From Aaosphaeria pasadenensis (lineage: Eukaryota; Ascomycota; Dothideomycetes; Pleosporales): 64,000 nucleotides of DNA. The notes beneath the pieces were generated by a model. The model saw nothing but the letters and a program-made list of their open reading frames with translations. It ran no database searches and was not told the DNA's origin. The number at the start of each line of letters is the position of its first letter. Positions within the stretch are counted from its first letter, which is position 1. Below are positions 24,718 through 38,100 of the stretch, one piece after another. The stretch spans positions 1 through 64,000 of the forward strand of contig JAKLMB010000014.1 in assembly GCA_022813625.1 (NCBI GenBank). Direction: 5' to 3'. The position numbers and the translations under genes are program-made.

Positions 24718-25829
24718 AATAGGTAGGAGTGAATAGAGACTACGCCTGATGCATACCGTACCATACCATCCATATCCAATCCCTGGAACCCATCCCATCA
24801 AGAACTCTCTACTCTCGATTCTCGATAACTTCTAATGTACATACCTAATTGCAGCATTGGTTTGCCCAAGCAATGATTGTCTGCCTGAGGCGCTTGCGAG
24901 TTAGATACCTAAATAGAATAGCGACACATGCATTCGTCGCACCACATATAGTAGGCGTACGGAGTACAGAGCACAGTTCGCTGTTGAACCATGCCGTGAG
25001 TAAAATAATAATGATGATGATAACAAGAACAATAATACAGAGTAGTCCATCCTGGCATCTCTTGGGAAAGATGAATATCGAAAGATGCATAGGCACAGAC
25101 CCGCATCAGAGACATCGGACCATGTTGCAATTACAGTTACCGCTTCAATTATGGCTACAGCGAACTACAGGTACAACCACAACTCCAGCTACTGTGCAAC
25201 TACAGCTACATACAGTTACAGTCAGTACACCGCTAGGGTACGAGTATGTTCCAAACTAGTAGGCAAGGTTACACTGTACAATCAAGTAATTTAAATGGAA
25301 AAGGTACGAAACCGTTCTTTGAGCTGATCTGTGCGGAACTGTCTTCCCAACCACTCAAGAGACAGCATTTGGAGGCTGTTAAACGGGACCGCAACTCTTT
25401 TCCATCATCCTCCCTCAGCCACCACCTAACTAACCCCACAGAGACCAACGTTCTTAACTCGATGTCGGTCTGTTTCAACCCAGAAATGGTCGTGGTGCAT
25501 ACTCGTATGAGCGTGAGCGTGAGCCATGAACATGGACATGGACATGGTTTGCTCGTGGTCCTGACTCTTGATGCAGATCGACCCTGTCAATCTCTCCCGC
25601 TTTCCCAGCTTTGACCCGAAGAAAAGTCTGGGCATACGTAACCATACTCGTACTCGCACAGTAACAGAGCACAGTATTTGTACTCGTCCAGTGAACACTG
25701 ACACTCACTCTAACTATGGGACACTCCGGAGTCTGTGCTGTAATCATGTACGTTACAAGTGCAGAAGAGTAGTACTTGTAACTATAAGCTTCCTACGGAG
25801 TACTCGTAGGCGAACATGCGTACCTCCAC

Positions 25830-25851
25830 AATAATAATAATAATAATAATT
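25830..25851. repeat. AAT trinucleotide repeat
   Basis: About seven tandem ataata units in non-coding DNA. Confidence 0.9.
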
Positions 25852-28660
25852 ACATGCGTATATCTCGAAATCTACATCTGCCGCAGCTGGCCGCCTCCTC
25901 CGCCGCCGTCACCGTTGGAGGCACTACGTATTTGTCTGCGAGTGGCGGCCGCCTCCTCAGCTAGCTAAACTACGCAGTACCCCAGTCTCGTTTTTCCCTT
26001 TCTTCCTCCACACGCCACATCTTTCCAGTTTACCTTCTCCCGTCTAGTCTCTCTGGTCTAGAATCAACTCTGTTGTGTTGTGTCAACTTTTTGATTTGCC
26101 GCAGCGTCAAATCAATTTGATTTCTTCCTCCACCATCTCATCGGGTTTGTCCTTTTTCATACAAGGTCTCTTCCGAGCGAACCATCACCCCGGCTCCAGG
26201 GAATGGAGGCCCATGGAGGCGGATAACATGTAGCGAGTAGTGGCTGTAAGTGTATTGCTACTGAGTAGCGTACGGGCGTAGCGTACTGCGTGTAGGTGTA
26301 AGTGGGCTGATGGCGAGGCCGACCCGTTCAGCTCCAAGAACGTGCATCTATCTACACAGCATGTGTATTGCCGCACACATTTCGTAGAGTAGCTCTTTCT
26401 TACTTCATATCTATGAATACCCAGCATTGCGGTGCGGTTATTTACCAGCCAAAAGAAAAAAACAGCGACATACACAGTAGGTACCTGCATACAAGACTGT
26501 CTTTCGAATGTAATCGCTGGAAGGCAAAAATGTTTCACACAAGAATTGGTAACATACTTCAAATCGATATCAGACCCCCTCTACGGAGAATTAACACGGA
26601 ATACTTGGGTTTTCAAATACTTGGTGGCTGTATTGTCGCATCCCTTCTCAATCCGGCATCTCTCGACCGCCAATATAGCTATTTAGAGACAGGAGAGAAA
26701 GGGAAAGAAAGAAACGAAGAGCCTCAACATTCCTCCAAAATCTCACGCCCGACCTATCGGATACCGAGCTTTCGAAATTTCTTACAATCCACTTGTGGGT
26801 CAGATCATGTCCCTGGCATTATTTAATGGGTACTGTAATTGTAGACTCCCAGTTGTCCACCACTATTGCCCAGTGCCAGGTCGATAGCGTGCGGCACGAC
26901 AGCCCCATGCGCAGTTAGTGTCCGGAATCATCGTTCTTGTTGTTAATTGTGATAGTAATGATAATACCATTCACCAGTAGCCAGCGTCACCTAAAGCCTA
27001 CTCGTACCTTGGAGTACCGGTAGAGCTCAGTCCATCACATCAAATTTTAATGATCACATTAATCGAAGAGAAGAAAGGCTGCGCAAAGTTCGAGATTAAG
27101 ATTTCGGTTCAGGTTCTAGTTCAAGCTATTTGCGCCTCTGCCATGGCATGCGCTTGTTCATTTTCTTGATCAAACTCCAGACTTCCGCCCCGCCGCTCGC
27201 CGCTCGCCGTCCGCGGCACACTACGAGGTACATGTAATAGGTACCAAGGTACGTACAATCCCTCCACTGTCTACCACAAACTATCCCTCGTACCCAAAGT
27301 CTTCTACTACCAAAGACGAAACCCAAAGGGCTCTCTTTCCGGCTGCCGCGGTTGGATCGCCCTCCGTGTTCGAGATCGTCTTCCTTTCATTGTTCCTTTA
27401 GCAGTGAATAGCGGTACAAGTACATGATTGGCCGGTCCCTGCGCCTGGCGCTTGTCACGGTGTCTACCTACAACACCTACGCCTACCCTACCTAGGCATC
27501 TCCTCCCATAGTTCTTAATTATCACAACCAACGCATCGCGCCCTCGCTCACGTGCACACATTCCTTACGCCGGATCCGCACATCCACCCAAGCAGCGCAG
27601 CAATCACCCACGCTGCCAAACAAGACGTCTGGTCCTAGTTTTCCGTCGGACAATCCGCTTACACGGACATCACCCGCGTCGATTGCTCTCTATCTAGGTC
27701 TTATCTACACTTCTTGTCTATACTTTGATAGTGATAATCGTGCTAGTGTTGATATCTTGATGCGACACGGGCACGAACACCCTTGACATTGCGGACCCGT
27801 TCACTCCTATCTCCTCATGGTGACATGCTTCTTGATGGCCCTAGCTCCCCTGATCTCGCTGATACCGCTATCAATCCAGCTCCAATCCGTCATCGACATT
27901 GATAGTAGGTATGGGCCACGGGCCGCACCGCATTATATAGCTGCAAATGGAAATATATCCAAAAGCCAATTGCCCTATCAGATGCCTCGAATTCACAATA
28001 TGGGCGACAGCAGTGAAGCATTCGAGTACGATGCACCCCTTGTCTTCCCCGGATCCGGTCTTTCCCCCCACCCCCTTCGCCTGGAAGGAACTATGAATTC
28101 GTCCCGTTGTGAAGCTGAACCCGTCATTGTACTTGGACGCCTCTTTCTCGTCTTGGTGTGGACGACTTCGCATATGAGTACTATGTTCCGTGCAGTTGTG
28201 CTCAGCCACGGCCGAGGGGATATGGCTTCATCGTCCCCTCATCATCATCCTTCTCCTCAGCCCATGTCTTCCTGATCATTTTCGTGCGGTCAGATAAATA
28301 CGTTGCAGTAAACTCCAGGTGCTTATCTCCGACCTTGGGCCTGATCGACTCGAATGTCCCGGATTTTGACCGGACATCGCACGGTGTTGTTTGATCAAAG
28401 TCATGGCTGGTATACTGCGAAAGCCTTGCATCCCCCCTTGTGTCTCCCCTGCTCTAAGCAGCATTGGCAGCAACAGCAATGATGATTACAGGCGCTTCCT
28501 CGGCGACAATACTCCTCTGCGGTGCCCTGCCCCAACATCCCCGTAGTTCTGGCCACCACGAGTGAAGGCGAAGGCCTTGGGCCTTGGGCATTGCGAAATG
28601 ACATCGAAGTGCTTGGACGACTATCCCCTTGTCTTGTCTTAACCTGCATCTCCTCGGGCT

Positions 28661-29086
28661 TCACTTCGTCAAGCTTCCCTTCCTTAGATTCCGGTACCCC
28701 TGGACTGTCAACCTCAGTAGCCCCGCATGGTAGGCGCTCAGCAGCAACAGGCCGATGGACAGCTTGCTCCAAGCAACGGCACTGAGTTTCGACCTGGCTC
28801 TTCTCCCCGTGAAATCGTAGACCGCGTCGACGCATAGATGTACGTACTGTATGACTTGCGTGATGAGGAAAATGCACAATGCCTGCACCGGGACGCTCAC
28901 CAGCGTCTTTGCGCATTGCGCCATGGTCCTATAGCTACCGGCCTGGTCGGACTCGAAGACTGTCAGCGCTGGTATGGTTGTGCTTGCTGCACTGAAGTCG
29001 CTCTGGAGCTGATCGTTTGTTGTTGTTGGTTCGGCGGGCGATGTTATTGCTGTGCCTCGGCTGTTGTCGCGCGAAACATCCAGCAT
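28661..29086 (-). CDS. Hypothetical small protein with two hydrophobic segments
   Basis: Uninterrupted ATG-started frame of 141 residues. The N-terminal third is polar and rich in Ser and Thr. Two hydrophobic stretches follow (VSVPVQALCIFLITQVIQYV and LSIGLLLLSAYHAGLL), joined by a basic loop. I recognise no family. It stands alone in a gene-poor region and may be non-coding or one exon of a larger gene. Confidence 0.3.
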   Translation of the reverse strand: MLDVSRDNSRGTAITSPAEPTTTNDQLQSDFSAASTTIPALTVFESDQAGSYRTMAQCAKTLVSVPVQALCIFLITQVIQYVHLCVDAVYDFTGRRARSKLSAVAWSKLSIGLLLLSAYHAGLLRLTVQGYRNLRKGSLTK

Positions 29087-30062
29087 GACAAAGAATGGTC
29101 TCAGTGTATCCTCCTATGCTCGTAGTTGTAGCGATGGCAGTGGTAGTAGTTGTCGCGTGGGAATAAGAGAGACAGTATCTCAATGCGCAATCACGGATGT
29201 CTGAAAGGTACGTCGTTGCGATCTCAATATATCAAAACACCTTGTTGTCCCTTTCCTCGCTCAGCCTTAACCCCCTCTTTTGCATGGATAAATTACGTGT
29301 GGAAAATTCCCGAGGCGCAGTGCTCGCTCTCACCGCCTCCTATTCTCAGTCTCACATGCGCAGCACAAAGGTACGGGGTACTCTTTTCGGCCTGGCAACC
29401 TTTGCGCGCGTTGCCCTGTAGAATCGGTAAACTGGAATTGCAAGTGATTGTTCGTAGCAACTGCCGTCGGCGTACAATTGTTACAAGTAGGAGAGATCGT
29501 CTCGCAGACATGGGGGGAAGCTGTTCAATATGCCACCTCGCTTGCTTCGTGCTCGAAGTGTTTATTAGCACACCAACGACGAGGGTCAGCTCGCCAAGTT
29601 TGACCCGTGCGGGCTGGACCCCGAGAGCCATAGAAAATGCCCCAGGCGGGAATCCTTCAACATGGGGAGGATTGCACCAAATGCTGACCCCCGACTTCGC
29701 CTTGTACCGAATGTAGCAATGATAAATTAATCGTAACAGAAATTATTAACACAGCCAGAATGCCTATTTTCGTTCAAATTCGTCAATATCACGAATGTAG
29801 TTGCAGGTGAAATTGGCTTATGATGATGAGCAAACAGAAGGAGCATAGCGGTAGCATGCATAGTCAAGCGATGACCCGATCACCTTCAGTATCCACAGCT
29901 ACGATGTATCCTTTGGAGGTCGATCAAGTAACAAAAAATCGATAGACAAAAGACTCCCCTTAATAGAATGCAACTGATACGTCACATCTGCGCTAGAAAT
30001 TATGTTTTACCTAGCTAGAGGCACGCATCACGTAGATTCAACATCATCACGACTTCCTTTCC

Positions 30063-30933
30063 TCAAGCGTCATCGTCCATGTGTGGCCACCGCACTGGGC
30101 TGGGCTGCCTATCATCAACCCCTCTTCGCCGGCCGCGCGCTTTCTTCACCTTAGCTCGGACTCGTCCTTGCCTGCCTCGGTCTTCAAAGTTCAGCATCCA
30201 GTCTAAAGTGAGGATGTCTGTTCCAGCATCAGTTCCCTCTGTCACCCATCGGTATGGGGATTTGAGAAGGATCTTCGCCTCGATATTGAAGTAGCCCCAA
30301 CCAACTCGACGGACCTCAAATGGTGGGCCGTGAAGGGTGAGCTGGGGAGGGTGAAACGTAGGGTGCTATCCAGCCTGTTACCATACATCACCTTACACCA
30401 AAAGAACACCCATATCCTGGAACAAAACATACCAAGTTTATGCGAATCTGCTGCACGATCTCAGATCTGGAACATTTCACGAAAAATGTCCAGTCATGTT
30501 GATTTTCCGAACCTGGCGATGCCCGTACCAGACTATGCTTGTTGCCTATCAATATTACCATGCTTTCGATACCGGCGACTCCCACGCGAGCCTCGTCTTC
30601 TTCCACCGCACGCTCACGCCATGTATCTGGATATTTCTCCTCTAACGTCCTTGCTAGATCGCGGTCCAGCGCTGCCGTCGTAGCGGTTCGGCACATTGGA
30701 CAGTTTGCTTGCAGATTTGCTCGATCGCTCAGGGCCTCGATATCGGCCAGGTCAATGTCGACATTGGATGGGCTGATGTGGTTCAGGGAAGAAGCATCCG
30801 CCCATTGTGCCATGCACGACCCGCAGAGAAGATGGTTGCATTGCGTTCGGACAGGTTCGTAGAGGAGAAGGTGACAGACTGGACACAGGTCGTCGTGTGC
30901 GATACTTTCGGACGGCGGGGTTGGGGCAGCCAT
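30063..30933 (-). CDS. RING finger plus YEATS domain protein
   Basis: Two exons, 30933-30433 and 30365-30063, encode 267 residues. Residues 17-81 form a C3HC4 RING: C17, C20, C32, H34, C37, C40, C78, C81, with an unusually long loop between the last two pairs of ligands. From about residue 120 the protein reads as a YEATS fold: ENQHDWTFFVKC, IRINLHPTFHPPQL, then GPPFEVRRVGWGYFNIEAKI. The intron falls exactly between IRINL and HPTF, so splicing builds the domain. The C-terminal end is basic (VRAKVKKARGRRRG). RINGs recruit ubiquitin-conjugating enzymes and YEATS domains read acylated lysines on histones, so a nuclear E3 acting on chromatin is inferred, not shown. Confidence 0.85.
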
Positions 30934-31337
30934 AGGAATGCGCTCAGTTGCTAATCTTTTTTGAAGGCGACCACTTCGTGACGGGATTTGAGACGGATGA
31001 CCATCTCAAATTTTGGTCGGAAGCAGAGCATATTTATAGTTGAGCAATGGTCAGAGTCTACCTGTAAACATTGATCATCGCAGCCATCATGATCCATCAG
31101 GCATCCATGAGCACGGTCCACCGCGGGGTAGCAGGCACGTGAGGTCGCGATCACTTCGAGCACCCCCTGGGCAGATCTACCAAAACAGGAAAACTGTGAT
31201 TGTTGGTGGCAACAACTGCCTCAATGGCCAAGTGTGCCACAGAGCTACAATTTTCGAGGTATGAATTGTAGAAAAGCCCACCCTGGTCCCGTGACAGCTT
31301 TGTATCGCAAGTGAATCCGACGCAGTCGAGATATTGC
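30934..31337. other. Intergenic region
   Basis: Contains the promoter of the RING-YEATS gene and the 3' end of the Zn2Cys6 regulator gene. No gene-like frame or distinctive motif is seen. Confidence 0.5.
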
Positions 31338-34150
31338 TCACATATTGCGTGGTAGGGTAATGTCTGGCATGCTGATATCGTCCCCTTCCATCAGACCCAT
31401 GATATACCGGCTACCGGAAAACCAATCCTGGACCGTGTTCTGTCCCATTGCAGCTCCATCGAACGCGTTTAGATGATCACTTGATTCTGCAGCGTACGAT
31501 GTAACGGGCCATGTCGTGTTCGGTGCTAGGCCAAGCGCACTCAAATACGGATCGAATTGATTAACGTTGATCCCGCTGAAGTCGGTTTGGGCGCGTTGTG
31601 TTCCGTAGAAGCCCACTGGGTCGGCGGTAGATCGATGGGCCTCAGCTTCCTTGGTCTTCGCTTCAATGTAATGTTTTGCTACCAGCAAGAATAGGTGGCA
31701 CATTTTGTATAGTTTATCAGCGCCTTCAGAGGTACTCCTGCATGTCTCAAGAGAGAGGACAAACTCCGAGAGAGAGTAAAAATCCTGCTCATGGCAATGT
31801 GTAACTGCGTTTGTGAACAAGACGATGAAGGGTGTGAATGGTGCTTGCAAGATTGCCCTATACAGTGTTCCTGTCATTAGCCGCACTTTGGTAAGTATAA
31901 GGGACAAGGACATACCAATGAACATAGCCCGTCCACAAGACCTCGTTTCCTTTGTGATTGAATTGCTTACTGCACGATTGGTGGGCACTCAAAGCAGCTC
32001 GAGATGATTCCAGACACTCTTCACTGAAGCTAACATTGTCCGCACTCATGGCGCGCTGGATGAGTGACGTGTTAGAGTAGTGGAGAACCACATCTGCATG
32101 GGCACCGGAAGGTCAGATCCTCATCGTTGCTGAGTTAAGTAAGATATGAACATACCTGAGTAGTAGAAAACGTCCCCAATAGCATCAAAGTCTACGCATC
32201 CTATGCATGTAAGCATTTATTAGGGCGTAGAAGTTATGTCACTTATCGTTACGTACCCTTTCTGGATGATGCAGTACTGAATGGTGAGCTATGCGACGCC
32301 GATGGCTGTATGCCTGGAGTGCCCCCTGCATTGAACTCCGGGATGGGCGGGCCACGATTGTTAGACCTGGATGGGGCAGAGGGGGGGCGGTGGCGGTAGC
32401 CGCGGTCGACGGAATCGATGATGCTGCCGTTGCCACGTTCTGACCAAGCTTGATTCATGGCGTCCACGAGCTCCGTAGCGATACGTGCTCTCTCCTCATG
32501 AGGTCTTAGAAATGATGCAGGACTGAATAGTTGTTCGTATATACGACCCTGTATCTGCGCGACTTTTATCCAGTATACCTGTATTTCGAATCCTTTGAGA
32601 TAGTTGGCGGAGCGGCCCAACTCGCCAGGTACAACGAATGGTAATGACATGTCCCAGTCTTGAATTAATGAAGCACGGCCCAGCCGAAGAGAAAGCATCT
32701 TGTCTAGAGTGTATATAAACCAGAAGCTGTGTATCTTTGCTGCACGTTCCTCTGCACTGTCATCTTTCATGGACGATATGCGATGATAGCCCAGAGAAGT
32801 AGCAAGTCCGATGGCTGTAGAGTTCATGATCCAGCATAGCGATGGTTTTGCTATTTCTACGGTATAGGATGCCTGCCCATGTTAAGTATGCTTCTATAAA
32901 TGGGAAAATAGTGTCAAATTGCAGGAAGCATACTTACCGCCATCAGAAGTGCTTGAATGTTCTCGTATGAAGCTGGGATTAGCAGGTCTAATTGGCTCAT
33001 GCCCATCTCCATCTGCACTCGACTTCGGCGTGTGTACTCTGGGTAATCTTCGATCTCGGATTGAGGAATGTCATAATATACGAACTCAGTGAAGAGATTA
33101 TACAAGACTCCATAGCAGAAAATTCGGCGGCATGGTGAGCATTCCTCGGGGGTATCATATACTTCTCGCATCATAGTTTTCACATTCTGCAAGTTCAGAA
33201 ACGGGACTGGCTAGGGTTAATGTATACTCTGCATGCTGTAGGGATCGTATATTCTCACATATGACAGCGAGGCACATAGTTGGTTGCGCTAGAGTGTATT
33301 AGCGAGAACATCTTAATGACATGGATACCTATGTCACTCACTAGCTGCTCGATCTAGAATGCTCTCCACGATATCCCATGGCGGCCGGTCCAAGTTTGTT
33401 GCCTCATTCTCAGATAACCTTTTCTCGAAGAATGCAGCAGCTTCGGTGGAGGCAGACGTGAGAACATTCTGCCTGCCTACCATGTCTTGTAAGGAGTTCA
33501 GCGTGGCTTTGATCTCGGCGTTTTGGCTGATGGAGGGTGTGCTCCCAATGGCCTTCTCAAGCACCTCTCGTGCAAAGCTGGATTGGGTGTGCATGGTAGT
33601 CTCGCCCTCGAATGCAGCTGGTGTTCCTACCTGCACTTCGGCAATCGAATTTGGGCTTCTGCTCGCTTTGTAGGAGCGGCCCTGACTGCCTTGCTCAGGA
33701 CTATCTTTGCGTATATCTATATTCTCAAGTTTGACTGTGAGTTTCTCGAGGACGGCTTCAATGCCCGCGAGCCGATCCTCGATACGGTCAATCTTTTTTT
33801 CATATTCATCCGAAATGTGTACCCTCTGCTTCTGTGCCTTTTGTGTAGGAGCAGTCGTTTGACAGGCTATACCATCACGAATTGATATTAGCAGGATCTC
33901 AAAGAAACAATGTCATGGGTTCCGTATGCCACCAAGTACCTAGGTAACTATCCACAACAGGCTGGTGTAACGAGGGTAGTGTGCGGGACATTGGCTTACT
34001 CAATTTGCTTGCTCTGCAATTGGAACATGGGGTTGAACGGTCACAACGAATTTTACGCGATCTGCAGGCATCGCAGGCGCGCTGGATCCGAGCGGAGCCA
34101 TCAGCGGCAACGAGCACATCCATCTCGTCTTTGCCTGTGGTGGAATCCAT
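31338..34150 (-). CDS. Zn(II)2Cys6 fungal transcription factor
   Basis: Eight exons: 34150-34000, 33866-33342, 33288-33259, 33206-32938, 32872-32257, 32200-32156, 32093-31916, 31857-31338; 777 residues in frame. The DNA-binding cluster has C26, C29, C36, C42, C45 and C52 (CX2CX6CX5CX2CX6C); the last cysteine is supplied only after the first intron, which supports that join. A coiled-coil-like segment follows (DEYEKKIDRIEDRLAGIEAV). The middle homology region has the usual fungal_trans features, such as ENIQALLMA, LGYHRIS and IHSFWFIYTLDKMLSLRLGR. Exon three is only 30 nt. The gene is divergent from an MDR transporter, so control of efflux is a natural hypothesis. Target unknown. Confidence 0.88.
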
Positions 34151-35164
34151 AATGGAGTAATCAGGATGCACTTGGCATGCCGTTGGCGTTCGGAACGCGA
34201 GGAAAGCGATGCGATGAGTGGAGCGGAAAGGAGGCTGGATGAGAACACACGTGTGGTGGAGTGCGCAAAGTGTGACTGTATTGTTGCTGCGGTACTGAAC
34301 GGACTGCTGGAAGCCTTACTCCATGGGTATCGAAATATGTCTCTGCCCTGAATGGGTTGCGTTGAGTATTACTGGGAAGTACAAAATGCGATGAGTGTAT
34401 CTTTTTTTCTCTCGAGTTTTGCTTTGCTCTAAACTACTCTGTACTATATCGAAAGTATCTGCCTGGCCTAATTACTGGTGGTTGGACTGTTGATGAGGCG
34501 GAATCCACGGGCTCCGGTCGCCAAGCCAGCCTCCACTACGTTTGAATGGATGTATTACGTAGATATCCTGCCTCTGCATCACCAATCCCCAGCAATTAAT
34601 TCCTCCGTATACTCGTATATCCTCGCACTTAAGCCATTCTGCAGGGAATTCTGACTCATTTCGAGTCTTTCATAGTAACAATGGACAACATTCTTGCAAC
34701 GCTTCTACCAGTGAACCGTGTCTAACGCCCTTGCGTATTACGAAGGGCTCTTCCCCCTCCCCACTTGGCAGAGAGAAAGTGGCTTATAATATTGTAAGTA
34801 GAATACGAGTATATATCGATGGGATCGTTATCGTTTGGACCGATCCACGAGTAGTCTACAAAGAAGATAGTCACACAAACCGACCTTGTTGCATTGACAT
34901 CAAATCAGCGCCTGCGCATACCCTTCTTGGTTTGTTCTCAAATTCCTTATGTTCTTTTTCCTTGGCTTGCCCCCCTATGTTCTCTCTGCGAATCTCTAGG
35001 TCTCTCGGGTTCCACGGGTCCGTTTCGTGCTGACCAGACGTTCCGCCTAGCATTAATACCATTCGACGCATCTAGGTACATGTACCCGCAATCTGCGATC
35101 GTTTATATCCCTATGCGATCCGCCAGCTCTTGACTTTCCGAGCCACCCTCACCCCGTTTTCCCT
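34151..35164. promoter_or_regulatory. Shared divergent promoter, regulator and ABC transporter
   Basis: About 1 kb between the start codons of a Zn2Cys6 regulator and an ABCB transporter. No gene is seen in it. It holds a cluster of CGG half sites (34499-34517), the core recognised by binuclear zinc-cluster proteins. Confidence 0.65.
34499..34517. promoter_or_regulatory. Candidate Zn2Cys6 site: CGG-N6-CGG-N3-CCG
   Basis: CGG at 34499-34501 and 34508-34510 as a direct repeat spaced by six, then CCG at 34514-34516 giving an inverted CGG-N3-CCG, all within 19 bases. Zinc-cluster dimers bind spaced CGG triplets. That the neighbouring regulator binds here is inference. Confidence 0.35.
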
Positions 35165-38100
35165 ATGACGAAATCAGAAAGTCAAGAGAGGCCCAACAGC
35201 CGACAGCAAAGTCCAGTTCCTGACGTCCAAGACAAGAAAGCGGAAAATGGCAAAGAGGAGCGAAAGAGGAATGGCCTCGCTAGCTATTGGGTATGTTCTA
35301 CTATGTTGATTGAACATATGTAATAAACTAATTTCGTGCCAGCGCATTTTCAGATATGCGGATCGTACAAGCTGGATACTCAACATAATTGCAGCGATTG
35401 CAGCGATTGCAGCCGGGACCATCCTCCCTTTGATGGACTTAGTCTTTGGAAAATTCGTCACAACATTCACAAGATTCGGAACTGGAACACTCACACCCGC
35501 CGAATATCGATCAGAGACGGCTAAATTCACGTAAATTGCCTTGCTTTAAGATATCATTGCAGAACTGCTCAGACTGACTCTTTTAAGGATCTGGTTTGTT
35601 TATCTTTTTGTGGCAAGATTTTGTACAGTTTACATTCATTCGGTATGGCTTTCATGGCGATCTAGTGCGAAAGTGTACTGACTTTACAGGTGTGCGTCTC
35701 GGTGGCTGCTATCCGTACTACAAAAGCTTTGAGGGTAGACTTTCTTCAGAGCACTCTTCGGCAGAATATCGCTTTTTTTGACGCGGCAGAATCTGGCTCA
35801 ATTTCCACGCAGGCTGTTGTCAACGGAAACAACGTCAATAATGGAATATCAGAGAAGCTGACACTGACCATACAGGCACTGTCACAGTTCGTCTCTGCCT
35901 TTGTCGTTGCCTTCGCAGTCCAGTGGAAGCTCACTTTCATACTCTTGAGTATTGTTCCGACAATCATAGTTGTTACCGGTATATGCATAGGCATTGATGT
36001 CAAACAGGAGGGAGCGATTCTCGAAATCTACTCTCAAGCTTCATCTCTGGCTGAGGAAATGTAAGCCACACATATGGTTTTCAGAGATCGTTTGACGTGT
36101 GCTAATGGCAGAATTGAAGGTTTTCTACAATGAGGACAGTTCATTCATACTGGCTTCATCCTCTCTTGTCTCGTAAATTCGATGGCTTTCTAGCTGCGGC
36201 AATGAAGATTGGCATGAAGAAGTCGCCCAACTACGCAGTTCTCTTCTCCACTGAGTTCTTTTGTGTCTATGCTGGATACGGCCTAGCTTTCTGGCGTGGG
36301 ATTCGTATGTTTGCATCTAGGGAGATCGATCAACCAGGCGAAGTATTCGTTGTGATCTTTGCAGTTATCGCTGCTGCTACTGCGTTGACGCAAATTGCCC
36401 CCCAAATCCTCGTCCTTACGAAGGCTACATCGGCGGCAGAAGAGCTTTTCCGCACTATCGACACTATTTCCGAAATCGATCCTCTTTCGAAAGAAGGAAA
36501 AGTACCTGAGGAATGTCTAGGAAGTATAGAGATCAAGGACGTGCGCTTCTCGTATCCTGCGAGAGCAGACGTTCCTATTCTTCGTGGTCTCACTTTATCC
36601 ATTCCCTCGAACAAAACCACCGCACTTGTAGGCGCTAGTGGATGTGGGAAATCAACAATGTAAGATATTTCGGTGGTCCCCATTAATGATGGTACTGAAC
36701 ATTAAGTAGCGTCGGATTGTTGGAGCGATGGTACAATCCGGCCAGTGGATCAATCACCTTGGATGGCGTTGCTCTCCAAGACATCAACCTTAGCTGGCTC
36801 CGGTCCAATATGCGCCTGGTTCAGCAAGAGCCGGTACTTTTCAGCGGGACCATATACGAAAACGTTGCTTATGGTTTGTATGGGACTGAAAAGGCCAACC
36901 TTACGAAAGACCAGCAACGTGCCCTGGTAGAGCAGGCATGTCAAGATGCATATGCCGACGAGTTCATAAACCGACTTCCAAAGGTACATATTACTCCGTT
37001 TCCCGGTCACAATCTTATACAACATTAGGCTGCCCGACAATACACAAGTTGGAAAACTGCAGGGGGAATCATGGCTAACAGCTTCCTATTTCACAGGGAT
37101 ACGAAACAGAGGTCGGTGAACGCGCAGCGATGTTATCCGGAGGGCAAAAGCAAAGGCTTGCAATAGCCCGCAGCATTGTATCAGATCCACGCGTGCTATT
37201 GCTCGATGAAGCAACCTCTGCACTTGATCCAAAAGCAGAGCGCATTGTTCAGCAAGCGCTTGACAACGTCTCAGCAAACCGCACTACGATAGTAATTGCC
37301 CATAAACTGTCTACCATCCGTGGTGCTGACAATATTTGCGTACTGTCTAGCGGGAACGTCATCGAACAAGGTACACATGAGCAGCTCCTAGATGCGGATG
37401 GTGCATACGCGCGTCTTGTGCGCGCTCAGGACCTAGGTCACGCTGGCGAAAAAGATGATCCAGAAAAGGGTCAGACAGAAAAGCAGGATCTGAGCCTTGT
37501 TCGTACGCAAACTCATGTGACGAACGCAGAAGACACCAAAAGAGACCAAGGAATGCGCGACGGAATCAATTATGGCCTTGTAAAGTGCATCTATCTAGTT
37601 CTCAGCGAACAAGGAAAACTATGGCCATGGTTCATCCTTCTCACCATAGCGGCGGTGGCTGGAGGATTGACCTTCCCGGCCCAGGCAATCCTGTTCTCTC
37701 GTGTTGTGAACGCATTTCAATTACCTCCAGACGAGTCGGTGGATCAAGGTGACTTTTATGCCTTGATGTTTTTCGTAGTAGCGCTCGGGAACTTGGCTGT
37801 TTATGCAATTATTGGATGGGCGAGCAACGTGGTGGCGCAGGTATGCGAGCATGAATTACGCTTAGGAAGCTTTCTTTTATTGGCATCTGAACTGACATCT
37901 TGCAGCATGTTTCACGCCACTATAGACTGGAGATCCTAGAGCTGATCCTCAAGCAAGACATGGTTTTCTTTGACGAAGAAGAAAATGCAGCTGGAGCGCT
38001 CTCATCCCGCCTTTCCCTATATCCAAATAATCTTGTTGAGTTATTAGGCTTCAACCTTATGCTCATCCTCATCAGTTGTGTCAATGTTATCTCGAGCTCC

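Larger units (their letters stand above)
23579..30062. other. 6.5 kb gene-poor region with simple repeats
   Basis: The left 500 bases are pyrimidine-rich on the minus strand and form the permease promoter or leader. Several simple repeats and two exact copies of TACGGAGTA (24958-24966, 25794-25802) follow. 25980-26160 is CT-rich on the plus strand, like a promoter facing right, but I could not assemble a gene after it. 27640-28400 contains plus-strand stretches that look partly coding in shifting frames (SSPDLADTAINPAPI, YEYYVPCSCAQPRPRGYG) without convincing joins. A possible small minus-strand gene at 28661-29086 is listed separately. Confidence 0.4.
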
